A DNA stretch of 64,000 bases from Torymus aiolomorphi (Eukaryota; Arthropoda; Insecta; Hymenoptera; Torymidae). A program made the position numbers and the translations under genes. Below the pieces are notes generated by a model that had not been told where the DNA came from, ran no database searches, and worked only from the letters and a program-made list of their open reading frames with translations. The stretch is from positions 168,526,797-168,590,796 of the forward strand of contig CM070874.1 of assembly GCA_036365515.1 (NCBI GenBank), read 5' to 3'. Of the stretch, positions 10,740 through 22,116 are shown one piece after another (the first letter of the stretch is position 1; each line of letters opens with the position of its first letter).

Positions 10740-11385
10740 TTATTGGCACCTTAGGGTGTGATAAAAAAAAAACCCGTCTGGTGCTTAAAGTAATATACAG
10801 TGGTTGTGCGATATATATATAGTTTAAGAAAAGTACAACGTGATTAGCGATAGTGCATAAAATTACAAATTATAAAACAATAGACACAGATTGCAGTGGC
10901 GAGAGTAGAAGGCGAAAAAAGAATAAAGCGAAAGAACAAAAATAAATTACAGGGTACGCATTACGCAGTGGCGACGAAAAGAGAGAGTGAAAATTATACT
11001 GAATTAGTCAACTGTAGGATATATCAAAGGAAATAGGTGTATTGGTAGTGAATGAAGTAAGTGAAGTAGAGTGAAGTAGAGTGAGCGCCGAATTTGCAGC
11101 TGGTTAGCGGTGAGCAGTGAGACGTCTGCTCGCCTATAGCCGAGCTCGCTGGGGCGCGAGTGTATCGGCTACCGGAAAGAGCAAGCTGTGATGTAAGCGC
11201 TCGTTTCTGACACGCCGATTCCAGTCCGCTACATCCCGCTGCAGGAGTAAGGTACGAAGGCCGTACTTAAACGCAGGGTATTCGCCGGCCTGAAGTTGAG
11301 GACCTGCAACGAATTTAGGAGGTCCATCGCTTCATGGGCAAATACTAATTTGCCAAAAACAATAACATGGCAAAAACAAATAAGC
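10740..11385 (-). other. 3' region of the minus-strand LINE
   Basis: Probable 3' UTR plus the decayed C-terminal end of the RT ORF. The C-terminal part of the polyprotein is disrupted near 11380-11400 by an inverted duplication (CGGGCAAATGCCCG). No separate gene. Confidence 0.45.
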
Positions 11386-12640
11386 TTATAGACGGGCAAA
11401 TGCCCGTCTATAAGCTTCAGTACGCGCGGTCGGTGGTGCGAAGGTGGCAGGAGGATTTCGTTCAGAGCGGCGTACATCGAGGTCAATCGCCACTCTGCAG
11501 TTAAAGCGCTCAGTTAAATAAGTGGGATACGCATTCGCTACTACATTGAACGCTTGTAGGCCGATGAAGTATTCGCGTCTCCTTTGTGCTGAAAGCCAGC
11601 CGAGTTGTAGTCTGTGTGGTGTAACATGACCTCGAAAAGGTATGATACCCACAACGAAGCGAACACAAGCGTTGAGTGCGACTTCGAGCTTTTTCATTCG
11701 GGTATTGTCCAGGTAATTATATACTGGGCACGCATAGACGAAGCGAGGAAAGTTTAAGCTCTCCACAAGGTGCTTTTTGACATCTCGATTAAGAGCACGG
11801 CGATAGAAGCGCAGCGTGTAGAGGGCGCAAAAGACCTTGCGTGTTACATCTCTGGCATGGAATTGCTAGTCTAGCGAGTGTATAAACGTAACACCAAGGC
11901 TTCGAGCTTCCGTCGACTAGGGCAGCGCATGTCCGTTTATGACGATACGGGTTTGATGGTCATTCGCAGTAACATAGAGAACGCTGCCGGGGATGATGAC
12001 TTTTGTTTTTGTCGCATTTAAAAGTAGTCCGTTTGCCTGGGCCCAATCTGCGATGGCCAGGGCATCGTGATTCATGCTGTCGATAGCCTGTAGAATGTGC
12101 CTCGGGTGAAAATGCAAGTAGAGCTGGATATCGTCAGCGAAAATCATAATTTTGGCGAAACGAATGGCAGCCGGGAGATCGTTGATATAGATGGAAAATA
12201 ATAGGGGGCCCAGCACACTGCCCTAAGGTACTCTCGAAGCCGCGCGCAGCCAATCGAAGACACATCCACCAGCGTCAACTACTGCTTGGATTCGATCCGC
12301 TAAGTACGAAAAGAACCATCGCAGGGCTCGATTCGACATATTCAGCGATATTAGCTTTGTTAGCAGAATAGCATGAGGTATGGAGTCAAATGCTTTAGAG
12401 AAGTCGAATAAGACTAGAATGGTAAGCATCCTGTCGTCGATCGCCTGTCGGACGTCGTCGAATACGCCTAGCAGGGCAGTTTGCGTGCTGTGTCCACGAC
12501 GGAAACCCGCTTGGCGGGGGTGAAGAATTCTATTGACTTCGAGGTACCCTTGAAGCTGGTTATGGACTAGTCGCTCGAGAATCTTTGACAGCTCCGATAG
12601 CTGTGCAATGGGTCTCGTGTCCGATGGTTGCCTGAGTGAA
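11386..12640 (-). pseudogene. LINE reverse transcriptase, three nonsense codons
   Basis: From about 12640 to 11386 the minus strand stays in one frame and shows, in order, SKILERLVHNQL, HPRQAGFRRGHSTQTALLG, LVLFDFSKAFDSIPH (first catalytic Asp), GSVLGPLLFSIYINDLP, MIFADDIQLY (FADD box), LLLNATKTKVI and the C-terminal NACVRFVVGI...GWLSAQRRREYF region. Three TAG stops interrupt it at 12223-12225 (before GSVLGPLL, where Gln is normal), 11917-11919 and near 11875. Each can be explained by one transition (CAG or TGG to TAG). Upstream of 12640 the frame is disturbed, with a further motif (FRPVTEHEVLEVLHG) near 12790-12835. Confidence 0.85.
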
Positions 12641-12876
12641 CAAATTAGGGCTTTCTACCAGTTCGTGGGAAGAAAAGCTTGGGCCGTTGATGCATTGAAG
12701 ACGTTGTTAAGGTCCGAGATAATCTCCTCAGAGGCCATTTTGATCATCTGGACCGATAGGCCATCGCTACTGTGGCCTTTGAGGAGGCGCCATGAAGAAC
12801 TTCTAGAACCTCGTGTTCTGTAACTGGGCGAAAGTCAAAGTGAGAAAGAGAGGGGTGAGGGCGGGACGGAGGGAGG

Positions 12877-12880
<4 letters not shown>

Positions 12881-12966
<86 letters not shown>
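12881..12966. repeat. (GA)n microsatellite
   Basis: About 85 bp of GA at the upstream edge of the RT homology. On the minus strand it reads as a long (Ser-Leu)n pseudo-ORF joined to the RT start. Confidence 0.97.
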
Positions 12967-12968
<2 letters not shown>

Positions 12969-12999
12969 CACCTGGGATAGCGCCCGTGCTCCTTGTCCC

Positions 13000-13491
13000 G
13001 TTGACGGGTAGACGAAAGCAGAGTAGCAGAGTAGACCCCCGCGAGTAGTGTCATCGAGTGTGTGTGCGAGTGAGTGCGAGTGCGTAATGGTGCGCATCCT
13101 GCCACGGCTTTGCCTCCAACGATCGACAGCGGACGGCGCGCCAAGTGCGGATGCAAGCGGACAGCAGGCGACAGCGATTCAAGCTACTCCTGTAAGAGCC
13201 GGCTCAACTTTTCTCTCTCTCCAGCCCACGGCGACTCGGGCCTCCTTATGCGCCTGCTGACTGCGAACCGCATAGTGTCCCTCTTCCACCTTTATTCTGG
13301 TCAATAAACTCTACTTTCTGTTCTTTACTCTCCGAGAATGAGTATTTCAATACCCCGTTTTCCTTCCTTTCAATCAACTAAACTCGCATGTGGCGTGCAT
13401 TGCACGAGGTGCGCTAGCCTCGCCGTCGCATGCGTTATTTGTAACCGGATAATCACCGAGCAGTCAGCGAAATAATTTATCCGTTACAAAT
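13000..13491 (+). repeat. Possible LTR of the gypsy element
   Basis: The stretch contains a polyadenylation signal (AATAAA, 13303-13308) followed by T-rich sequence and ends in ATCCGTTACA. Close behind is TGGCACCCGTCG (13492-13503), which has the form of a tRNA primer-binding site. This is the order expected of the 3' half of an LTR followed by internal sequence. The 5' edge and a second LTR were not found. Confidence 0.35.
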
Positions 13492-15558
13492 TGGCACCCG
13501 TCGAAAAACCCACAGTTTTCGAGAATGTGGGTATAATAATTTGAATTCGAGCGCATCCAGAGTGTGGAAGATTGCAGCGTGCGGTGACATTAATTCACGC
13601 AGCGCATCAGTGTCTTAAACACTGGCAATCAAACATCGATGGGATGGATGCATTAAGCATCACCGCACTCCGGGGAAAGCTAGCGATCGCGCATCTATGT
13701 TCAAGGCCATTGTCGAAGATTACATTCGACAGCCGTCGTACACACGCGCAGCGACGGCAACCGTGGACATTGTTTACGTCGCGCGCTGACACAGGACTCA
13801 GGCCGTGCATAATGTAAACAATGCGCCCCTTTCCAGCACACGAATTTTCGTACTGTATGTTAGAGAGAGATAGACTACTCCGAATATGATATTCGGAGCA
13901 GAAATTATTTTGTGCGCGGTTGAATATTATTTCAGCTTAGGCGCTATTCGCGCGAGCCTCAATACACGACGCGCATATGACAACAGTGCGTCTTATATAC
14001 ACTTAGTTTTTTGTAATATTGTTCGATTACGAGTTTTGAAAGCGACCTCGTAATAATAATCGTTGATTAAATGCATGAATTTTGACACGCGTTATTGCAA
14101 AGTAAACAGAACAAACTGACATTGGTTTAAACAAATTAACTTTTATTGTACTTAATAGTTAATAGAATTTTTTTGTCTCCTCTCTCGGTAATTGGTCACC
14201 GACGTCAATTAAATTGAAGTAAATAAAATTTGAAGTTACTTTCAAAATCATAAAATCTAATATTCAAATTGATTCAAAATTTGAATTATTATCGAAATAG
14301 TAAAAATCGCAATAAGTGGAAAATAAAAATTTGCTAACGTGAAATAACGCATATGCAAAGTCGCTGATCAAAACTCAGTATTTAGGCACACGCAACGTAA
14401 CTTGCGAATCGCGATACACATCAGCATGGAAAAGAGCAACAGCTGATCGCTCGGGAACTATTGTACCCCGACAGCGAATAACGCGAGTGCTGTATAGTCA
14501 CCTAGTAGGCAGCTAGCGCAAACTTTAAAAATCAAATGTGACCTTCGCAACGCCCTGCATTTTAGTCAGGTTGGAAAATTAGAAATATTCATTTTATTAC
14601 CGATTAGCATATAAGATTTAAGATCGTACTATATTGAAATAGATACGAAATCAATACATTAGACTTAAGAAAAACGAAGTAATCTAGAAATAACAGAAAT
14701 AACGCATAGACTAGACTTTCTAAACTATTTCAAAGAAATTCGGGTCATTAACGTTATTTGAATAAAACAAAATTTCTTTTTTTCTTCTCTATTATATTGA
14801 AGTATTAAGTCTTCAATAAACTTTAATAAAATAACCTTTGGAATTTTAAGTTAAATCAAATACTCTTCCAGTTAAAATTAAGACCCCAACAAAATACGCC
14901 GTTTAATAATATATTTTACCTTTTGGAGCGATTGTGACGGTTTCGCATTGACCAGCAAAAATCTATTTTTAAAGATTATTATTATTCTACACAATTTAGA
15001 AATAAATTTTCTCCTTTTTGTTATAATAAAGATATAAAATAATATAATTGCGATCATTAATAAAATATTCTTGGAATTTATTTACCGCGATTCACGCAAA
15101 AGAAATTCACAGAACTTAAGGAGCGAAATTTATTCGTTTTAATAAATTATTGAATGCATATGTTGCAAGCGCAAATCTGAATGCGACACATCTAGACAAA
15201 GCGCAAACGACCCCATACATTAGTGTTATAAATTATTTGAATTTATCCCTTTTTGGTTTTGCAACAAATTGCCTTTTGTCAATTCAATTTTTCTTGTTGT
15301 TAAATTAATAAACAAGAAAACAAATAGAACTGGAAGAGGCAAAAATAAAAAAAAACTTTTTTCTCGCGTTTTATTTTTTTCTTCTTTCCGAAGTAAATAA
15401 AAACATTAAAACTTTCATTCTCCTCAAAGATAAAAGAGAATTGACCCACGATTAGCGCAAAATAAAACTTAAAAACACCAAAGGTAATAAGGTAAAAATT
15501 AAAACTTCAAAACCCGAATTCCTCCGCGAAGCGCATTAGAGATTTTCAGGTCAACAAC
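13492..15558. other. AT-rich internal region with no usable ORF
   Basis: About 2 kb between the putative primer site and the first pol-like block, where a gag gene would be expected. No ORF above about 80 codons with a recognisable motif. Contains A/T homopolymers and no clear tandem structure. If gag was here, it has decayed beyond recognition. Confidence 0.5.
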
Positions 15559-16866
15559 ATGTCACTCTTAGTCGACGATACCTTCGAAGATACTATGGGG
15601 GCAGAAATCCAAGGCTGCATAATGAACCTGTCAGGTGATCCGCTCGATGATGCGCTCGAAAAATTAGAACTTCTGAAAAGCGGCACACAGTTTGCAAAAG
15701 CGGATAGGTTATGTAGGCAATTGCGAGGTGACTATACGGCGAAAGATTTCATGCCAACGGAAGAAGCAGAAGACGAAGCATGGGTCTTGATGGATTTCGC
15801 ATACGCGCGCTCTACGATTCAGGCGCATCTGGCACCCTAGTAGGCCCGATTGGCTTGCAGATGGCGACCGCATGTGGCAAGAAATTACGCCACACCGCGA
15901 AAGTGGCTCACGCTTAGCCAATAGCAAAACCGCAGCGGTGCTGGGCCACGTAGACCTACCCTTTGACGTGGCAGGTGTGCGACATTACCTCGACGTGGTG
16001 ATCCTCGAGGAATTGGACGCAGACTGTCTCTTTGGCGCCGACTTCATGCGAAAATTTAATGTCGTGCTGAGGCCGCGCGAATCGACGCTTAGTATTGAAG
16101 TAGTTGAAGAGCGAATTTTGGTATAATTAGTATCGCTAGCGCATGATGAAGCGAGCGCTGTTCACCACGCTTCGGTTGACCTTACCGATGTTGATGTCGC
16201 CCAACGACAACAATTGCGAGAGTTGTTAGACCAACTGCTGCCCGCTAGTAACGCACCATTAGGATACACTAGCTGGACCGAACACAACATCGAAGTCTCA
16301 AGCACTAGGTCCATAAAGCAGAAGTATTATCCTGTCTCGAAAAAGCTCGAGGAGGAAATTCACAGGCAAGTGCGAGAGATGCTTGAGGCGGGAATTATTG
16401 TCAAATCGACTAGTGAATAGTCGAGCTCAGTAGTGATACAACGGAAAGCGAATCGCACATATCAATTCTGCATCAATTATCGCAAGTTGAATGCGGTAAC
16501 GAAGGCGAGCACGTACCCGCTCCCTCACATGGATGCGATTTTACGCAAGCTCCAAGATGCTCGATATATATCGACGATCGATCTGAGCAGCGTGCCAACC
16601 GCGTTTACTGTCCCTGGAATGGGCCTCTTCGAATTTACCCAAATGATCTATGGGATAGTGGGCGGGCCAGTGATCTTTTAGGAGCTTTCGGACCGCATCA
16701 TCGATCCGGAGATGGAACCTCATGCGTTTTTTTATTTGGACGGTATTATTATCGTCACGGAGACGTTTGAGGAACACCTCAAGTGGCTGAGCCACGTTCT
16801 CCAGCACATTAAAGACGCATGTCTCACAGTTAACCGTGAGAAAAGCGAGTTCTGTTCTATCCTCTT
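15559..16866 (+). pseudogene. Ty3/gypsy protease and RT, heavily broken
   Basis: Fragments in order. A first block (15559-15840) has no known motif. In another frame near 15805-15875 comes LYDSGASGTLVGP, a retropepsin active site. DADCLFGADFMRKF, the protease C-terminal motif, follows from 15872. After that come YPVSKKLEEEIHRQVREMLEAGIIV and FCINYRKLNAVTK, the RT fingers. A shortened DLSS...TAFTVPGMGLFEF lacks about a dozen residues, and FYLDGIIIVTETFEEH is a YLDD box changed to YLDG, so a catalytic Asp is lost. In-frame TAGs lie at 16418-16420 and 16679-16681. Homology ends at about 16866, where an unrelated minus-strand coding segment starts. Confidence 0.82.
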
Positions 16867-17578
16867 GTAGCTGTTTAAGATTGCATTGAGTTGGCAAATT
16901 AAGATTCAATGTTTTATTAACTGTTGTACAAAATTTCGTATTCATTGATTCTAAAACACTGTATGTTTTATTTTCCAAGCGATAATCACTAAGTTTCTCT
17001 CGTTTAAGAGGAGGTTCATCAAATCCATCGAGCATTTTATTTAAACGTTGAAATCCTTGGCTCAATAATATATCTTCTGAACTTTCTGATGTACACACTT
17101 GGCTACTTGAAGAAACTTGACTACTTGAAGAAAGCTGCTCATTATTATTTACGTTTAAACCATCATTCCCAGTGTTTTCAACTTTTTCTGCATTTTTTGT
17201 TATTATTGATGTAATTTTGAACTCACACTTTTTACAGTACTTATTACCTGGATCTAAATTTATATTACAAATGTTACGAAATTTATCACATTTATCAGCA
17301 CTAATCATTACTAAATTATTCTCAATGGATTTTGAATGATTATTAAAACAATTGCAACACTTCCTTTGTCTACTTGTATATCGAGTATCATATTTATGAA
17401 GATGATGGTCGCAAATAAATTTATTTTCTACATTAATATCAAAATTTTTAATCCTAAATGATAAATACAGCTTTAATTCATTACTAAGATTACTAATTAG
17501 ATTAAGAGATTTATTTCTTGTGTAATGCTCTAAATGACATTTATCATCCTCATGCAATTCACCAATATAGCACATCAT
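16862..17578 (-). CDS. Unrecognised Cys/His-rich protein segment
   Basis: Minus-strand open frame from ATG 17578. The first about 235 codons look like true protein; beyond that the frame only continues as the antisense of the gypsy RT. It is rich in Cys and His: CHLEHY, FICDHHLHKYDTRY, RKCCNCFNNH, NICNINLDPGNKYCKKC. The spacing suggests two or more zinc-binding sites. A Ser/Gln-rich linker (SSSSQVSSSSQV) follows. The Cys-rich N-terminal plus linker layout is common in transposon DNA-binding proteins, but no family is recognised and no catalytic domain follows. The joined end at 16862 suggests a truncated exon or element. Confidence 0.5.
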
Positions 17579-17932
17579 TTTCTTTCAATTCCTGAGAAGA
17601 TAACACTTACAAAACACCATTGTACAATTTATAAAACTCAATCAAACCAATACTGATATACTTGGTAATAGTTCTGCTCAACTACCTTCACAATTCTACT
17701 TAGAAATATTCATTTCATTTTTTATTGTAACTTGTACTCATTGTTTAAGGACATTCCGTGCCGTGTGTCGTGTAACGGATGACGGGTTCACGGGTGTCTC
17801 GCACAGAAAAATGGATGTCTGTCATCTATTAACTTACGTCAACACAGGTTAAATGAAACTATCTATGTATGTTTCATTTAACCTGAGCTTATACGTATAA
17901 CGCACGTAAAACTATAGAAAACCTGCATTTAA
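17579..17932. other. Non-coding, upstream of the Cys/His-rich ORF
   Basis: No ORF. Includes the GC-rich ACGGGTTCACGGGTG patch near 17780 and a long perfect hairpin at 17845-17885, described separately. Confidence 0.45.
17845..17885. other. Perfect 15 bp hairpin
   Basis: CAGGTTAAATGAAAC (17845-17859) is exactly complementary to GTTTCATTTAACCTG (17871-17885), with an 11 nt TATCTATGTAT spacer. It may be the remnant of a small inverted-repeat element; no function can be assigned. Confidence 0.8.
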
Positions 17933-18552
17933 GACCATGTCTATACTAGGTATGCGAGAAGCGCAACCGGTGCGCGCATGCGACAAGCCATATGGTTTGC
18001 ACAAAGTACTTGAAATACTTAAAATGATAAATAATATCATTGTATACGATTGAACGTAAACGTGAGTTTATATTATTAGGGTTTGTCAGCGAGAAGAAAT
18101 AAACGGAAAAATTAGACTTCAAGAGTCTATGCAACCAACTCTACTCGAAAGTGAAAGTTGATTGCAGAAAAAGGTATGAACGCTTATGCGTACGAGTAAA
18201 CAGGCAATAAGGCATTGTATAGGTAAAACGGAAAGTGGTAAGGTAAAATGTGCATAAAGCACGTAGCGACTAGGCGCCGCAGGACTCTAAGCCCGCTGGG
18301 TGATGTTTTTCATAGTGGGAGCGCATCGGACACTTGCCATCTAGCGGGCACTTTGGATACTTCAATCCCGAACAATCGTAGTAGATCAGTTAGTAGATCT
18401 ATATTTAGCGATAAATAATATCGTCAATAATATCGTAGTGAAATGATATTATTTATCATTTTAAGTATTTTAAATATTTTGTCCAACACGCATTGCTTGC
18501 TCACATCGCTTGGGCTGATCGCACGTGCTTCTCGCATAGTGTAGACACGGCC
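17933..18552. mobile_element. MITE with TAA flanks, Harbinger-like
   Basis: About 620 bp with inverted ends. The left end reads GACCATGTCTATACTA..TATGCGAGAAGC and the right end, inverted, reads GGCCGTGTCTACACTATGCGAGAAGC. The similarity continues inward through CTTAAAATGATAAATAATATCAT. TAA flanks both ends (17930-17932 and 18553-18555), the target duplication type of PIF/Harbinger elements. No ORF for a transposase. The superfamily is inferred from the TSD only. Confidence 0.65.
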
Positions 18553-19530
18553 TAAGATCTTCAAAATATGCAGCCTCAGCACTTTTTTTAGGACAATTAT
18601 GCCAAACTTATGGTTGATCTTGTAAATAAAACCTTTCCTATATTTCACAAGCTCTAATTTTACCACTTGAAAAATATTTTTTTATAAAAACGGCTATAAC
18701 TTTGGCTCTAGTGGTCCTAGAAAAATCAGCGACTACGGATTTTAAAGGTCTAGGAACCACCTTTGTATCTATGTTACGTATACGTGTCAAAAATAATTAT
18801 AAGATGGTAGAATTCATGTCAGTAGAGAGCCATTTTTGATTATCTTAGGTATCGAAAAATTAGATATTATAATGCTCGACAAAAAATTATTTTTTGACTT
18901 TTTCCTCTGATAGGAAAAGAGTATAGTTAGATAACATCATATTCTAATGAAAAATACTTTTGTTAATGATTTTTAATTAAAATTCGGTTGACACTGTGAC
19001 CATGAACACGGTTGATTTTCGCGATTTTTGATAAAAACGTCAACTTCAAAAGGCTGTATCTTGAAGTCTATTCAATCAATTTAGGTCCTCAGAAAAAGAA
19101 ATTAAAGGTCTCGTTGAGACAAAAAAAAATGAGATCTAGTGAGCTCAAAAATGTGGAATCAGTTACGAGATATAGAGGTTTAAAGATGATCTAAAAATGA
19201 TGAAATGCAATGGCCATATCACAGATCGCCAGTAAAACCTAAATCATCATTTCATATCAGTGTATTTTTTTTCTTAAAATTTGAAGAAAAACAAAAAAAA
19301 TGAGACCTCACCGACCCCATTTGTTAAAATTTCAGCCTTTTAGAATTTTTTGAAAACTGGCTAAAAACGGGTCAAAATCAGGGTTTAAAAAATTCCAGCA
19401 GGAATTAGGAATGAGATAAGGGGCTGACATTTTGCACAAGCTTTTTTTTTTATATGTACTTTCATAAAAAAAATCGTCGACAAAATCGACGACCCCCCGC
19501 GCACACTTTTTAAAAAAGTACAGGAACGAC

Positions 19531-19532
<2 letters not shown>
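18553..19532. other. Non-coding AT-rich stretch
   Basis: No ORF above 80 codons with any motif, and no repeat structure seen apart from short A runs. Nothing can be assigned. Confidence 0.5.

Positions 19533-19623
<91 letters not shown>
19533..19623. repeat. (TA)n microsatellite, left cap of FB1
   Basis: About 91 bp of TA ending exactly at the GGATGTTTC terminus of the foldback element. Confidence 0.97.
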
Positions 19624-19625
<2 letters not shown>

Positions 19626-21728
19626 ATGTTTCAGGTGAAGTGAGCATGTAAAAATTTTAAAATCGCTCAAAATATGTTTACTTTTAGTTTTTTATGAAAA
19701 AAACACGTTCCTCAAATTTTAGATCGATATTTGCATAAACAAGAAGTTATACAACATTGAAAATTCAAAGTTTTTGCAATTTTTGGTTAAAATCCAAGTT
19801 TATTCATTTTTTTTTCTCAAAATCTTGAAACTTTTTATATAGAACATTGATTGGGAAAAAGTTTGCATTTTATTTGTAGAATACACGAGTATTTTTTTTA
19901 TAACCCTTTTTGAAAGTCTCTGATTGGTTGGTTTTTGGTATACCTTCATCGAGCAAAAGTAAGGACTACGCCAGTACCAAATTTCTTTACCAAAGTTTTT
20001 TTCAATTCTTTGGATAAAATACTTTAATTTAAAAAAAAAGTTTATGGAGCTAAGGAAAACATTCTACAGCACATTGAAAATTGATAAAAACCATAAAAAT
20101 GTTAAATCATGCAACCGTAAGCCATTCTGTGCTTGAGTATCATTTGAAGACTTCATGTCACTTCCTTGCTACAAAATTTTGTAGTAGCAGTAAATGTATA
20201 TTAAAAAACTAATTTGATTTGTCGAATACTTCGTACAATATATTTATCAATGTACTCAATCCTCACTTACTTTGAATTTTGTGAATAGATATTATAACTG
20301 ATTGACATCAGAGTTACCGGTACCTGGATCAAGATTTCATTCTAAACTTGAATCACTACTTTCTTAATATTATATAAGTATTTCTATAATATACTAGAGT
20401 AATACTATATAAGTACTTTTTATAATGATTCAAATTATTTAATACTGAAAGTCAGACATGTTGTGGATAAAGCTTATAGTAAGTTAATCTTTATCGGATA
20501 TTCACTAAAACCCATGTTTTATACTACTTTGGATGATTTTAAAATTTAAAATTACTATCTTACTGATAATGAATTAATTCGTACTGAAATTGTGAAACTG
20601 GTGATTAGAATGCAATAATACAGGTCTTTAATTCAGTTATAAGATATCAAAATGAATAATTTTTCATATGGTTCTTTTGTATGAAATATATGAAGTGTTC
20701 TTGTCCAATTTTTTTTTTTTTTTAATTTCAAAAGTTCGTATCAATCACATAAATTACACAGCTATTTTAATGTAAGCTTTCAATGTTCTTTTTTTTTACA
20801 TTATTTTGGCCGGCTGCAATTAACAATTATTTTTCAATTGTCTTAGTACAATTATTTTTATGGAATTTATGCAAAGGCTTATCCGCAACATGGCTTTCAG
20901 TATTAAATAATTTGAATCATTATAAAAAGTACTTATATAGTATTACTCTAGTATATTATAGAAATACTTATATAATATTAAGAAACTAGTGATTCAAGTT
21001 TAGAATGAATTCTTGATCCAGGTACCGATAACTCTGATGTCAATCAGTTATAATATCTATTCAGAAAATTCAAAGTAAGTGAGGCTTGAGCACATTGATA
21101 AATATATTGTATGAAGTATTCGACAAATCAAATTAGTTTTTTAACGTACATTTACTGCTAATACAAAATTTTGTAGCAAGATAAGTGACATGAAGTCTTC
21201 AAATGATACTCAAGCACAGAATGGCTTACGGTTGCATGATTAAACATTTTTATGGTTTTTATCAATTTTCAATATGCTGTAGAATTTTTTCCTTAGCTCC
21301 AGCCATAAACTTTTTTTTTTAAATTAAAGTATTTTGTCAAAAGAATTGAAAAACACTTTGGTGGAGAAATTTGGTACTGGCGTAGTCCTTACTTTTGCTC
21401 GATGAAGGTATACCAAAAACCAACCAACCAGAGACTTTCAGAAAGGGTCATCAAAAAAATACTGGTGTATTCTACAAATAAAATGCAAACTTTTTCCCAA
21501 TCAATGTTCTATAAAAAAAGTTTCAAGATTTTGAGTAAAAAAATGAATAAACTTGGATTTTAACCAAAAATTGCAAAAACTTTGAATTTTTAATGTTGTA
21601 TAACTTTTTTATTTATGCAAATATCGACCTAAAATTTGAGGAATATGTTTTTTTCATAAAAAAACTAAAAGTAAACGAGTTTTGAGCGATTTTAAAATTT
21701 TGACATGCTCACTTCACCTGAAACATCC
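19624..21728. mobile_element. Foldback element FB1, about 850 bp inverted arms
   Basis: Left arm 19624-about 20475 and right arm about 20877-21728 are inverted copies with few differences, separated by about 400 bp of AT-rich spacer. Both start GGATGTTTCAGGTGAAGTGA. Landmarks pair all the way in, for example TTGATCCAGGTACC-like sequence near 20310-20330 against 21012-21026, and GACATGTTGTGGATAA against TTATCCGCAACATG at the inner ends. No coding capacity. The right end meets a (CA)8-(TA)n tract. A partial copy lies at 3500-3863. Such long-arm elements are non-autonomous; TA flanks would suit a Tc1/mariner-type partner, but the microsatellite hides the target site. Confidence 0.88.

Positions 21729-22113
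<385 letters not shown>

Positions 22114-22116
<3 letters not shown>

Larger units (their letters stand above)
10681..12840 (-). mobile_element. Non-LTR retrotransposon (Jockey/CR1 type), 5'-truncated, dead
   Basis: Minus-strand RT of the same broad type as the element at 25.2-29.4 kb. Its 3' end (minus orientation) reads ACACCCTAAGGTGCC then AATAAATGAACAAT and a (CT)n tail (10681-10731). This parallels the 3' end of the other LINE (ACCCAGAGGCC, AATAAA, CTAAT tail). The 5' side runs into the (GA)n tract at 12881. No endonuclease or ORF1 is present. Confidence 0.78.

Noticed and set aside
16541..16861. C-terminal third of the minus-strand 345-codon ORF
   Set aside because: It is the antisense of the gypsy RT; only the part above 16862 looks like real protein.
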